Positions 16,347 through 25,755 of a DNA stretch of 64,000 nt are shown here, piece after piece. Numbering within the stretch: position 1 is the first letter of the stretch; each line of letters opens with the position of its first letter. The stretch spans positions 1-64,000 of the forward strand of contig WGLW01000032.1 in NCBI GenBank assembly GCA_016125405.1, read 5' to 3'. The position numbers and the translations under genes are program-made. Source of the stretch: Alphaproteobacteria bacterium (lineage in GTDB: Bacteria; Pseudomonadota; Alphaproteobacteria; Caulobacterales; Hyphomonadaceae). Below the pieces are notes generated by a model. It saw nothing but the letters and a program-made list of their open reading frames with translations. It did not search any database and had not been told where the DNA came from.

Positions 16347-17219
16347 CTAGCCGATCCGGGTTTCCGCCCGTTCCTGAACGATTTCGGCCTCGATGGCGCC
16401 CAGCCGGTCAATTTCCACCCGCACCTGATCCCCGGCCTTGAGAAAGCTTGGCGGCGTATGCGCCACGCCGACGCCCGCCGGGGTGCCGGTGAAGATCAGG
16501 TCCCCCGGCTCCAGCACAAACGCCTTGGTCAGGTGTTCGATCTGGGCGGGAATATCAAAGATCATGTCGCCGGCGACGCCGTCCTGACGTTTCTCGCCAT
16601 TTACGAAGCAGCGGAGACGCATCGAAGTCACGTCCCCGGCCTCGTCCGGCGTGGTGATCCAGGGGCCCGCCGGGGCGTGCGTATCGAAGCCCTTGCCCAT
16701 GATCATCGTCGGCGTCGCGCGCTGCCAGTCGCGAACCGAATAGTCGTTGCCCACCATGTAGCCGCCGATGATTTCGTGGGCGCGTTCGCGCGGGACATGC
16801 CGTCCGCGCCGGCCAATCACCACGACGAGCTCGACCTCGTAATCCAGCGCCGTGGAGACGGCCGGCAGCAACACCGGCGCGAAGGGATCGTTGACCGCGG
16901 TCTGCTGCTTGTTGAACCACATCTGCGTCGTCGGGGGCTCACGGCCGGTTTCCCGCGCGTGGTCCTGATAATTGAGGCCGATGCCCAGAATCTTGCCAGG
17001 CCGGGCCACGGGCGCCGTCAGGCGCACACTGGACAAGCCGAACCGGCGCGCGCGCTTCGCCGCGGCCGCCAGCATCTCGAGCACAGGCGGGCCTCCAGCG
17101 AGAATATCCACAGGATTCAAGGAAAAGTACGGAGCGACGCTTCGCACGTCGGCAATTTCATCGCCTTCGACCAAGCCGAGACCCGCGCCCCGAGGCCCTT
17201 CAAAACACGCGAGTTTCAT
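16347..17219 (-). CDS. Fumarylacetoacetate hydrolase (FAH) family protein
   Basis: 290 aa. The FAH domain begins near KILGIGLNYQDHARETG; metal ligands are in TALDYEVELVVVIG (DxE...E pattern) and the active-site segment GKGFDTHAPAGPWITT follows. The C-terminus has LEPGDLIFTGTPAGVGVAHTPP. These Mg-dependent enzymes hydrolyse or decarboxylate 2-oxo acids (acylpyruvates, 2-keto-3-deoxy sugar acids, ureidoglycolate). The substrate cannot be assigned. No pathway neighbours; adjacent genes are unrelated. Confidence 0.87.
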   Translation of the reverse strand: MKLACFEGPRGAGLGLVEGDEIADVRSVAPYFSLNPVDILAGGPPVLEMLAAAAKRARRFGLSSVRLTAPVARPGKILGIGLNYQDHARETGREPPTTQMWFNKQQTAVNDPFAPVLLPAVSTALDYEVELVVVIGRRGRHVPRERAHEIIGGYMVGNDYSVRDWQRATPTMIMGKGFDTHAPAGPWITTPDEAGDVTSMRLRCFVNGEKRQDGVAGDMIFDIPAQIEHLTKAFVLEPGDLIFTGTPAGVGVAHTPPSFLKAGDQVRVEIDRLGAIEAEIVQERAETRIG

Positions 17220-17309
17220 TCCGGCTCCTGATCAAAAGTCATGTGTTGGACATTGGACCCGAAGCCCAGTTGTGACTAGTTACCCCGAGTTCAGTGCGGG
17301 GGCGTTCCG

Positions 17310-18971
17310 ATGCCGATGAATCTCCAGGCTGAAGTGCTGAGGATTCGCGACGTCTTCAGTTCCGGCGCGGACCTGCGCGTGCCGCCCTACCAGCGGGGAT
17401 ATGCGTGGGGCGACACTGAAGTCCAGGCGCTGATCAAGGACCTTCGCGACGCCTTCACCCAGGGCACCGTCTACTTCGTCGGCGCCATGGTGGTGATCCA
17501 GACGCGCAAGAGCGGCCCCTCCGACGTGGTCGACGGCCAGCAGCGTATCACCACGCTGACCATCATCCTGGCCGTGCTTCGCGATCTCGCCGCGTCAGCC
17601 GATGAAGCGGCGTCCCTCCACGCCATGATCGGCCAGGGCGGATTCGGCTGGGGCTCGCCGCAACGCTGGCGCGTCACGCTGAACCATCTCGACTCCCGCT
17701 ATTTTCGCGACAACGTCCAGACCAAGAACAGCACGCTGTCGCCCGACGCCGTCGACCAGGCCGCCGAGAGCGAGTCCCAGAAGCGCATCGCGCGCGCCGT
17801 GCGCCTGATCCACGACGAATTCAGCGGAGACTGGACCGACGAAGACCGCCTTCGGTTCGCGCGCTGGCTCACCGATGAAGTGTCGGTCGTCAAGGTGCGC
17901 GTGTCCGAACATTCGATCGGCTACCGCGTCTTTCTCGTTCTCAACAAGCGCGGCAAGCCGCTCTCGGACCACGACATCATGAAGTCCGCCTTCTTCGAGC
18001 GCGCCGGCTTCACCGACGCTGAAGCCGTCCGCCATTCCCACACATGGAACGAATACGCGAACCGTCTCGGCTCGGACGCCTTCGAGGACATGCTGAAGCA
18101 GATCCGCTTCCTCTATGACCGCAACATGAAGGGCGAATTCGTCGAAACCCTGCTGCACGTCGTCATGTCCAGCATGCCGGTCTCGACTTTCATCAACCAG
18201 ATGCTGCCGCGATTTGTCGACGCCTACGACGCGGTGGTGCTGGGCAATCAGGACAGGATGCAGTTCGCTCCCGAAGTCGCGCGCAGCCTGTGCTTCCTGC
18301 GCTCCATCCATCACGAGAGCTGGCGGGCGCCGGCGATCAAGTACCTGGTTGAAAACCCGCGCAACGACGAAGAGGCGGCGCGCTTCTTCGCCGGCCTCGA
18401 GCGCCTCGCCTACATGCTGCAATACGCCGTCAAGGAGCGCGACTACCGGCACAAGCGCTACCGGCGCGTGCTCGACGCGATGGATCAGGAAGGCGCTATA
18501 TTCGAGCCCCACTCACCCCTGCAGCCGACGCCCGAGGAAAAGGCGCGCTTTCGCGACCGCCTGCAGGGCCGCTTCCCCAATTTCAAGCAACGCCGGGCGC
18601 TCGTTCTCCGGCTCAACGCGGCGGTTCCCGGCGGCGTGGCGATCCCCGGCGAGGCCGACGCCACGCTGGAGCACATCTTCCCCCGCACCCCGCCGAAAAA
18701 CTCCAGCTGGCTCGAGCACTGGCAAAACCCGGACGACATCCAGGAACTGACCGAGTGCCTCGGGAATTTCACGCTGCTGCCGGATGCCCTCAACCAGAAG
18801 GCCGACCGGCTCGAATTCTCGAAGAAAATGGAGCTGTACTTCCCAGACGGCGGACAGCCGCATTTCGCCGTTAGCAATGATCTTCGCGGCCTGTCCGATT
18901 TCACTCCGAAAAACGTCCGCGAACGCCGCGACATGTTCGTGAACTATCTGGCCCGTGAATGGGACCTCTAG
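17310..18971 (+). CDS. GmrSD-type restriction protein (DUF262 + DUF1524)
   Basis: A 553-aa protein. The N-terminal DUF262 (ParB-like NTPase/nuclease) domain has VPPYQRGYAW and the family signature DVVDGQQRITTLTII (about residues 70-85). The C-terminal DUF1524 HNH-type nuclease is marked by ATLEHIFPRTPP and ECLGNFTLLPDALNQKADRL. This fused GmrS-GmrD architecture is that of type IV restriction enzymes directed at modified phage DNA. ATG 17310 or 17316 are both possible. It stands alone between housekeeping genes with no methylase, so it was probably acquired as a single defence gene. Confidence 0.88.
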   Translation: MPMNLQAEVLRIRDVFSSGADLRVPPYQRGYAWGDTEVQALIKDLRDAFTQGTVYFVGAMVVIQTRKSGPSDVVDGQQRITTLTIILAVLRDLAASADEAASLHAMIGQGGFGWGSPQRWRVTLNHLDSRYFRDNVQTKNSTLSPDAVDQAAESESQKRIARAVRLIHDEFSGDWTDEDRLRFARWLTDEVSVVKVRVSEHSIGYRVFLVLNKRGKPLSDHDIMKSAFFERAGFTDAEAVRHSHTWNEYANRLGSDAFEDMLKQIRFLYDRNMKGEFVETLLHVVMSSMPVSTFINQMLPRFVDAYDAVVLGNQDRMQFAPEVARSLCFLRSIHHESWRAPAIKYLVENPRNDEEAARFFAGLERLAYMLQYAVKERDYRHKRYRRVLDAMDQEGAIFEPHSPLQPTPEEKARFRDRLQGRFPNFKQRRALVLRLNAAVPGGVAIPGEADATLEHIFPRTPPKNSSWLEHWQNPDDIQELTECLGNFTLLPDALNQKADRLEFSKKMELYFPDGGQPHFAVSNDLRGLSDFTPKNVRERRDMFVNYLAREWDL

Positions 18972-19003
18972 GGGCGCTGGACCTCTAGGGGCGCTGGACC
19001 TCT
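18962..19003. repeat. 17-bp tandem repeat across the GmrSD stop codon
   Basis: The unit GGACCTCTAGGGGCGCT occurs twice in full (18962-18978, 18979-18995) and then as its first 8 bases (18996-19003). The gene's TAG stop (18969-18971) lies inside the first unit, so each unit carries a copy of the stop. It may be a slippage product, or scar left by insertion of the gene. Confidence 0.8.
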
Positions 19004-19099
19004 GGCGTCGTTGACCTTCCCGCCCGCAGCGTGAACTCTGCCCTCAAAGCGGGGCGCGTATTCCTGGCGTCCCGACAGATCTGGAAGGGACGCCCGGTC

Positions 19100-19588
19100 A
19101 TGCGCATCTACATCGTTCTTGCGGCGGCCGCGTTCGCCGTCAGCTGCTCGAAACCGGCAGAGACAACTCACTTCGAGACGGGGCTTTCAACGCAGCAGGT
19201 GATGAAACACATCATCGACCCCGCCGCTGTCGCGCTCTGGGGACGCGCCGGATCGGTCGAGACCGAAAAGGGCACGGAATACCTGACGCCGACCAGCGAT
19301 GAGGACTGGGCGGCGGCTGAGAATGAAGCGGCCATCGTGGCGGAAGGCGGCAACCTGCTGCTCCTGCCGGGCCGCGCTCCCACCTTCGGCACGGAAGGCG
19401 GAGAATGGGAAAGCTTCGCCCACCGCCTGACGCAAGTGGCGCTGGCGGTGAAAGCCGCCACGGCGGCGCGCAAGCCGGACGAAATGTTCAAGTCCGGCGC
19501 CGATCTCTACGACGTTTGCACCGGCTGTCACTCGAAGTACTACACGCCCTATATCGACGCCGACGGAAAGTACGTCCCGCCCAAATGA
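19100..19588 (+). CDS. Lipoprotein with a single c-type heme motif
   Basis: Start at ATG 19100 gives MRIYIVLAAAAFAVSCSKPA, a lipoprotein signal with Cys at 16. 162 aa. Near the C-terminus DVCTGCHSKYYTPYI carries one CxxCH heme-binding motif. The organisation (helical body, heme at the C-terminus) resembles cytochrome c' class proteins rather than the usual N-terminal heme of class I. It overlaps the next gene by 4 bp. Predicted periplasmic, membrane-anchored electron carrier; partner not identifiable. Confidence 0.75.
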   Translation: MRIYIVLAAAAFAVSCSKPAETTHFETGLSTQQVMKHIIDPAAVALWGRAGSVETEKGTEYLTPTSDEDWAAAENEAAIVAEGGNLLLLPGRAPTFGTEGGEWESFAHRLTQVALAVKAATAARKPDEMFKSGADLYDVCTGCHSKYYTPYIDADGKYVPPK

Positions 19589-19866
19589 CCGCCTCCCCAA
19601 ACCCCGGACCCGACCTCCCGGATCCGAGCATCTGGCTGAGCAGGGTCCGCGCGATGCATCGCGGCAAGCGCATGGCCGGGGTCATCGGGTGCCTGATCGG
19701 GGTGGTCATGATGCTGTTCGCCCGTTTCCGGCCCGATCTTGCGCCGCACTGGATGCTGATGGCCGGCCTTGCGGTTGTCGTCGCTTGCTGGGCGCTCTTC
19801 GCCTGGATCATGTTCGACCGCTGGCGCTGGGTGAAAGCCCACCCCTATCGGCCGGACAATCCCTGA
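19585..19866 (+). CDS. Small membrane protein coupled to the heme lipoprotein gene
   Basis: The ATG at 19585 overlaps the preceding TGA (ATGA). 93 aa with two TM helices (AGVIGCLIGVVMMLFARF and MLMAGLAVVVACWALFAWIM). No family recognised. The coupled start suggests a functional link with the cytochrome-like lipoprotein. Confidence 0.6.
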   Translation: MTASPNPGPDLPDPSIWLSRVRAMHRGKRMAGVIGCLIGVVMMLFARFRPDLAPHWMLMAGLAVVVACWALFAWIMFDRWRWVKAHPYRPDNP

Positions 19867-19906
19867 TCCCGCTTTTCAAGCCGCAATCGCGCGCCTGGAG
19901 CCGGAT

Positions 19907-19932
19907 CGACTTGATCGGTTCCGATCAAGTCG
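19907..19932. repeat. Hairpin, 11-bp stem
   Basis: CGACTTGATCG (19907-19917) pairs with CGATCAAGTCG (19922-19932) around a 4-nt loop. It lies 41 bp past the membrane-protein stop. No T-run follows, and it is immediately beside a second, longer palindrome, suggesting a REP-like pair rather than a terminator. Confidence 0.55.
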
Positions 19933-19958
19933 TGAATCCGTCTCCAATTCAAAAAGTG

Positions 19959-20009
19959 TAGAGCACGATTCACACTTTGCGCGCTTCCGCGCAAAGTGAT
20001 CGTGCTCTA
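19959..20009. repeat. REP-like palindrome between 19866 and the SDR gene
   Basis: TAGAGCACGAT (19959-19969) pairs with ATCGTGCTCTA (19999-20009), and inside it ACTTTGCGCG pairs with CGCGCAAAGT around a short loop. Sequences of the type agagcacgatcactttgcgcg occur as dispersed palindromes in alphaproteobacterial genomes. It ends 59 bp before the SDR start. Confidence 0.6.
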
Positions 20010-20068
20010 GAACGCAAGGAAATTGCGTCACATGCTCTCGTCGAAGAGCCAAACGGAGGATTTGCCCC

Positions 20069-20839
20069 ATGACCAACCTGTTCGACCTCACCGGCAAGTC
20101 CGCCGTCATCACTGGCTCGACCAAGGGCATCGGCAAGGCGATCGCCGAACAACTGGCCAATCACGGCTGCAAGGTCGTCATCTCGTCCCGCAAGCCCGGC
20201 CCCTGCGAAGAGGTCGCCGCTGAAATCAACAAGAAGCATGGCGCCGGCACAGCCATCGCTTCTCCAGCCAACATCTCGTCCAGGGACGATCTCAAGCGTC
20301 TGGTCGACGACGCCAACGCCGCGTTCGGCAAGATCGACATCCTGGTCTGCAACGCCGCCTCGAACCCCTATTACGGCCCGATGGCCGGCATCACCGACGA
20401 AGCTTTCGCTAAAATCCTCTCCAACAACATCATCTCCAACAACACGCTGGTGAGCCTCGTCTCGCCGCAAATGAAGGAGCGGAAGGACGGCGCCGTCATC
20501 ATCATCTCCTCGATCGGCGGCCTGCGCGCTTCCACCGTCATCGGCGCCTACTGCATTTCGAAAGCCGCCGACGTCCAGCTTGCCCGCAACCTCGCCGCGG
20601 AACTCGGACCGAGCGGCATTCGCGTCAACTGCATTTCGCCCGGCCTCGTCAAGACCGACTTCGCCAAGGCGCTCTGGGAGGACGACAACACCCGAGAGCA
20701 GCGCGAGGAGGAAACCCCGCTCCGCCGTCTCGGCGTGCCGGACGACATAGCGGGCGCGGCGGTCATGCTCGCCTCGCGCGCTGGCGCCTGGCTGACCGGC
20801 CAGAACATCGTCGTCGATGGCGGCGTCACCGCTGTCTAG
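20069..20839 (+). CDS. SDR-family NAD(P)-dependent oxidoreductase
   Basis: 256 aa classical short-chain dehydrogenase. The Rossmann motif VITGSTKGIGKAIAEQL (TGxxxGIG), NNAS-equivalent LVCNAASNPYYG, catalytic Ser in IIISSIGGLR and the YxxxK pair in GAYCISKAADV are all present; the C-terminus ends GQNIVVDGGVTAV. SD GGAGG about 8 nt upstream. Resembles the DHRS4-like branch of SDRs; substrate unknown. Stands alone. Confidence 0.9.
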   Translation: MTNLFDLTGKSAVITGSTKGIGKAIAEQLANHGCKVVISSRKPGPCEEVAAEINKKHGAGTAIASPANISSRDDLKRLVDDANAAFGKIDILVCNAASNPYYGPMAGITDEAFAKILSNNIISNNTLVSLVSPQMKERKDGAVIIISSIGGLRASTVIGAYCISKAADVQLARNLAAELGPSGIRVNCISPGLVKTDFAKALWEDDNTREQREEETPLRRLGVPDDIAGAAVMLASRAGAWLTGQNIVVDGGVTAV

Positions 20840-20929
20840 CCGCGCCAGACGACCGGGTGTGTCCTTCGGCTGCGTCGTAACCATATTGGGTGCTGACACG
20901 TATCAAGGCCGACACATCGGAGGCACGCC

Positions 20930-21334
20930 ATGGACGCCAACACCTATCCCGTCACGCGAACCGACGCCGAATGGCGCAAACGCCTGACGCCCGAGCAATA
21001 TGCCGTCATGCGCCAGCACGGCACCGAGCGGCCGGGAAGCTGCGCCCTGCTTCACGAAAAGCGCGCCGGCGCCTTTACCTGCGCCGGATGCGACACGCCG
21101 CTGTTTGAATCGAAGCTGAAATTCGAAAGCGGCACCGGCTGGCCCAGTTTCACGGTTCCGCTGGACGGGGCCGTTGAGGAATCGCGCGACACCAGCCACG
21201 GCATGGTCCGCACGGAAGTGCACTGCGCCACCTGCGGCAGCCACCTGGGCCACGTCTTTCCGGATGGTCCGCCGCCCACTGGCCTGCGCTATTGCATCAA
21301 CGGCGTGGCGTTGAACTTCAAACCGGCCAGTTAG
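20930..21334 (+). CDS. msrB: Peptide-methionine (R)-S-oxide reductase MsrB
   Basis: 134 aa. Two zinc-binding CxxC pairs (TCAGCDT and HCATCGS), [11 protein letters not shown] and the catalytic Cys in [10 protein letters not shown] define MsrB. It reduces the R-epimer of methionine sulfoxide in proteins using thioredoxin. Cytoplasmic (no signal peptide). Followed by a strong hairpin and a thioesterase gene. Confidence 0.95.
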   Translation: MDANTYPVTRTDAEWRKRLTPEQYAVMRQHGTERPGSCALLHEKRAGAFTCAGCDTPLFESKLKFESGTGWPSFTVPLDGAVEESRDTSHGMVRTEVHCATCGSHLGHVFPDGPPPTGLRYCINGVALNFKPAS

Positions 21335-21366
21335 TCGTTACGCCCCATCGATTTCCGGCGACGGTG

Positions 21367-21411
21367 CATGCTAAGAGCCCGCCTTTCCTTCGAAAGCGGG
21401 CTCTTAGCATG
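21367..21411 (+). promoter_or_regulatory. Perfect 16-bp inverted repeat that buries the start codon of the next gene
   Basis: CATGCTAAGAGCCCGC (21367-21382) and GCGGGCTCTTAGCATG (21396-21411) are exact reverse complements; four further pairs with one bulged C extend the stem to a CTTC loop. The right arm ends with the ATG of the thioesterase gene (21409-21411), so initiation region and start codon would be base-paired in the mRNA. It could be the msrB terminator (no T-run), a translation-control hairpin, or a sign that the true start lies downstream. Confidence 0.6.
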
Positions 21412-21879
21412 TCTGATCCACGCGTCGCCGATCTGCCCCCGCACACCCGCGCCCGCGTGTTGCGGTTCCTGACCGGCGACCTGCCGCCCGCGCACCGCAA
21501 CATGGGCATCCGTCCAGACCTGTGGGTGAAGAAGACAGGCGTCGGCCACGTGCTGTTTCACTGGCCCAACGACGGCTCCCGCGACATCGGCGACGGCCGC
21601 GTCTTTGGCGGCTGGATCGCAGGGCTGTCCGACAATGTTGTCTCCATGTGCATGGCGACGGCTCTCGAGGAAGGCGAAGGCTTCACCACCCAGGACCTTC
21701 AGGTGAAAATCTTCCGCCCGGTCGGCCCCGGCCTCATCGAGATCGAGGCTTGGGTCAAAAACCGTTCCAGAACAACAGGATATGTGGAGGCGGAGTGGCG
21801 TCTGCCCAACGGCAAGATCGCCGCGAAAATCCTCTCCTGGAAGGCGATCCGCCCGGCCGAGAGCTTCCGCCAGCGCTGA
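21409..21879 (+). CDS. PaaI-like hotdog thioesterase
   Basis: 156 aa from ATG 21409. The hotdog fold is indicated by FGGWIAGLSDNVVSMCMATAL (central helix), GFTTQDLQVKIFRPVGPG and IEIEAWVKNRSRTTGYVEAEW. PaaI-type enzymes hydrolyse acyl-CoA thioesters. The start codon sits in the right arm of a perfect inverted repeat; an alternative start is Met32 (MGIRPDLWVK). Confidence 0.75.
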   Translation: MSDPRVADLPPHTRARVLRFLTGDLPPAHRNMGIRPDLWVKKTGVGHVLFHWPNDGSRDIGDGRVFGGWIAGLSDNVVSMCMATALEEGEGFTTQDLQVKIFRPVGPGLIEIEAWVKNRSRTTGYVEAEWRLPNGKIAAKILSWKAIRPAESFRQR

Positions 21880-21965
21880 TCCGCTTCGGGACCCTAAAAA
21901 TCGTCTGCCGAGGCGCATGACCCGCCTTGACGCCCCGCCGTACAAGCCCCTATCTCCGCACCTCG

Positions 21966-21992
21966 TTAGCACTCACCCTGAGTGAGTGCTAG
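21966..21992 (+). promoter_or_regulatory. CIRCE operator (HrcA site) of groESL
   Basis: TTAGCACTC (21966-21974), 9-nt spacer, GAGTGCTAG (21984-21992): the CIRCE inverted repeat with one deviation from the consensus at the last base. It lies 64 bp upstream of the groES ATG. HrcA repression with heat-shock release is expected; hrcA itself is not in the window. Confidence 0.92.
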
Positions 21993-22056
21993 CGCCTGCT
22001 TATCCACAGGGACGCTGGGGGAATCCCCAGGTTCATCAACATACAGAGGGCAATCC

Positions 22057-22362
22057 ATGAGCTTTCGGCCGCTCCATGATCGCGTGCTGGTCCGCCGCGT
22101 GAAGGAAGAAGAGAAATCCAAGGGCGGAATCATCATTCCCGATACCGCCAAGGAAAAACCCCAGGAAGGCAAAGTCGTCGCTGTCGGCTCCGGTACGCGT
22201 GGCGAGGACGGCAAGGTCACCCCGCTCGACGTGAAAGCCGGCGACCGGATTCTCTTCGGCAAATGGTCCGGCACGGAAGTCACCCTCGAGGGCGAGGAGC
22301 TCATCATCATGAAAGAGAGCGACATCCTCGGCATCGTCGAAAAAACCGCGGCGAAAAAGTAA
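22057..22362 (+). CDS. groES: Co-chaperonin GroES
   Basis: 101 aa from ATG 22057 ([19 protein letters not shown]), not the in-frame upstream ATG 21982. Typical GroES strands: [19 protein letters not shown] mobile loop region, [17 protein letters not shown] and [18 protein letters not shown]. Forms the heptameric lid of GroEL. First gene of the CIRCE-controlled operon, 57 bp before groEL. Confidence 0.97.
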   Translation: MSFRPLHDRVLVRRVKEEEKSKGGIIIPDTAKEKPQEGKVVAVGSGTRGEDGKVTPLDVKAGDRILFGKWSGTEVTLEGEELIIMKESDILGIVEKTAAKK

Positions 22363-22419
22363 GGCCGGCAGCGCCTGAACCGCCCTACCCCCTCACCCCA
22401 TTCAGAGAGATCCTGAAAC

Positions 22420-24066
<1,647 letters not shown>

Positions 24067-24092
24067 TCCACCCCGACCGAGTCGAATCGATG

Positions 24093-24121
24093 AGGGCGGC
24101 CCCGCAAGGGCCGCCCTTTTT
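24093..24121 (+). terminator. Intrinsic terminator of groESL
   Basis: AGGGCGGCCC (24093-24102) pairs with GGGCCGCCCT (24108-24117), a 10-bp stem with a 5-nt loop, followed by TTTT (T-run to 24121). It starts 27 bp after the groEL stop. Confidence 0.92.
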
Positions 24122-24432
24122 CGTTGCAGCGGGTCGCTTGCGGAATTTTGCAGGATGGCGTGACCTGAAATACACGGGGCCCAATCTGTCCAAAACTGCG
24201 GTCAAGACAGTAATTTAGCCCGCACGATTGCGGCTTCTGAGAAGGCTGGACGCCTATCAACGCAAGCCTTGAAAAACGGCGCCCCAAATAATCTGCATAT
24301 TCCGATGTATAATCGGATGATCCGCCAATTGATCGAATATCGATAACAGATTAATCTCGACGCAGAAGTTCATTGGCCGCCCTCCTGACCCCGGGCGACG
24401 CCGCTAGAGAGCTTCAGAATGCCGAAATGCTT

Positions 24433-24469
24433 GGGGCGGCCCGCCTGACACGGGCCGCCCCGATTTTTT
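24433..24469 (+). terminator. Orphan intrinsic terminator
   Basis: GGGGCGGCCCG (24433-24443) pairs with CGGGCCGCCCC (24451-24461) around a 7-nt loop, followed by GA and six Ts. It lies about 310 bp after the groESL terminator with no gene in between, so it may end a short non-coding transcript starting around 24250-24380. Confidence 0.85.
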
Positions 24470-24529
24470 GGCCAGCGAGTCTGGAATTGGCCAGCGGCTC
24501 ACTCCCCCGCAGCCACCGCCAAATTGAAT

Positions 24530-24565
24530 AAAAAAAAGGCGGCGCGATCACCGCGCCGCCGTTTT
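24530..24565. terminator. Bidirectional intrinsic terminator
   Basis: GGCGGCGCG (24538-24546) pairs with CGCGCCGCC (24552-24560). On the minus strand it is followed by eight Ts (24537-24530), on the plus strand by GTTTT. On the minus strand it would terminate hisG read-through 240 bp past the hisG stop, or a separate small transcript. Confidence 0.85.
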
Positions 24566-24620
24566 AAAGGGTCTGATACGAGCGTTTCCTCCCCGAAACG
24601 CCAAACCGCCGAAGCAGTTC
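24530..24620 (-). ncRNA. Candidate small RNA (speculative)
   Basis: Read on the minus strand: a possible promoter with TTGACT (24655-24650), a 17-nt spacer and a weak GATTGT (24632-24627); then about 90 nt that contain a hairpin GCGTTTC-GGGGAG-GAAACGC (24601-24582) and end at the T8 terminator. The purine-rich GGGGAG loop is the kind of accessible seed seen in bacterial sRNAs. No homology could be tested. Confidence 0.25.
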
Positions 24621-24804
24621 ACAGTTACAATCACGCGACGCGCCGTCAGAGTCAAGCGCAAAGCTGACAGTTTGGTTACATTGAAACGCATAAAATCGCC
24701 CTAACACGGCCTGCGCGCCGCCCCGGACGAAACAAAAACGAATCCTTTGCCCCTCTCAAGCAATGGATGTCCCCGGTCCCCCCAGGATGCCCGCTTGTCA
24801 GTCG

Positions 24805-25755
24805 CTATGCGCCTGACTTCAGACCAGCAATGAAGCTGTCGTAGCGCGCATTGGTCGACAGGTAGATGAAGTCCGCATCCGCTGTGCGAACCGGATCGCC
24901 GCCTGCTGCAGCGATCGCGCGAGCAGCTTCGTGCACCATGCGTCGTGCGCACAACGCTTCGCCTGGTCCCGTCGGCGTCAGCTCGGGAAGCGCCGCTGCA
25001 AGGCTCGCAAGATTGAAAGATGGATTGTACCGCAGGGTAGCCATCGACTTGCCGGCAGCGCGCGCATTCAACACATCCATCAGCGCACGCAACGCGCCCA
25101 GCGTCTCATCCGTCCAAGATGCGCGCAGGCTCGCGGCAAGCTGCGCCTGGCTGTCGAGAATGAGTCCGTCGCGCAGAATCTTGAGGCCGTTGCTTTCCAG
25201 CGTCGCGCCCGTGGTCGTGATGTCGACAATCAGTTCCGCAGCGCCTGACGCCGGCGCGCCTTCCGTGGCGCCAGCGCTTTCCACAATGCGGTAGTGCCCC
25301 ACTCCGGAGGATGCAAAGAACCGCCGCGTCAGCCGCGTGTATTTCGTCGCGACGCGCAGCGCATGTCCGAAGCGCGCCTCGTGCCGCGCGCCGACATCAT
25401 CGAGATCGGCCATCGTGTCGACGTCGATCCAGCTCTTCGGCGCGGCGACGACCACACGCGCGCGGCCAAATCCCAGCGGCGAAAGAAGATGCGCGACACG
25501 CTCCATGTCGGGCGCCGCCTCGCGCAACAGGTCCTCGCCCGTCACGCCCGCGTGCAGATCGCCAGAGATAACGCCCGCCGCGATTTCGGAGGCAGACAGC
25601 AGGACAATCTCGACGCCCGACACGCCGCTCATCCGCGCCGCATAGCCGCGCGCGCCGCCAATCTGTTCGATGGCGAGACCGGCGTCGGCGAAGAACGCTT
25701 CGCTCTGCTCTTTCAGGCGTCCCTTCGACGGAATGGCGAGGCGCAACAGGGTCAT
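24805..25755 (-). CDS. hisG: ATP phosphoribosyltransferase catalytic subunit HisG
   Basis: 316 aa. HisG catalytic core: RLAIPSKGRLKEQSEAFFAD, GARGYAARMSGV, DLHAGVTGEDLLREA, RVATKYTRLTRRFFAS and the PRPP-binding segment AAELIVDITTTGATLESNGL. It catalyses the first, committed step of histidine synthesis. Short-form HisG proteins that work with HisZ are usually about 210-230 aa; this one has an extra C-terminal ~90 residues (from about 225) yet is followed upstream by hisZ. Start overlaps hisZ by 4 bp. Confidence 0.93.
   Translation of the reverse strand: MTLLRLAIPSKGRLKEQSEAFFADAGLAIEQIGGARGYAARMSGVSGVEIVLLSASEIAAGVISGDLHAGVTGEDLLREAAPDMERVAHLLSPLGFGRARVVVAAPKSWIDVDTMADLDDVGARHEARFGHALRVATKYTRLTRRFFASSGVGHYRIVESAGATEGAPASGAAELIVDITTTGATLESNGLKILRDGLILDSQAQLAASLRASWTDETLGALRALMDVLNARAAGKSMATLRYNPSFNLASLAAALPELTPTGPGEALCARRMVHEAARAIAAAGGDPVRTADADFIYLSTNARYDSFIAGLKSGA

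Larger units (their letters stand above)
24122..24804. other. Long intergenic region between groEL and hisG
   Basis: About 680 bp without a convincing CDS. It is locally AT-rich around 24290-24360, contains two further strong terminators (24433-24469 and 24530-24565) that no annotated gene accounts for, and a possible minus-strand sRNA. The short ORFs here lack family features. Confidence 0.7.
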
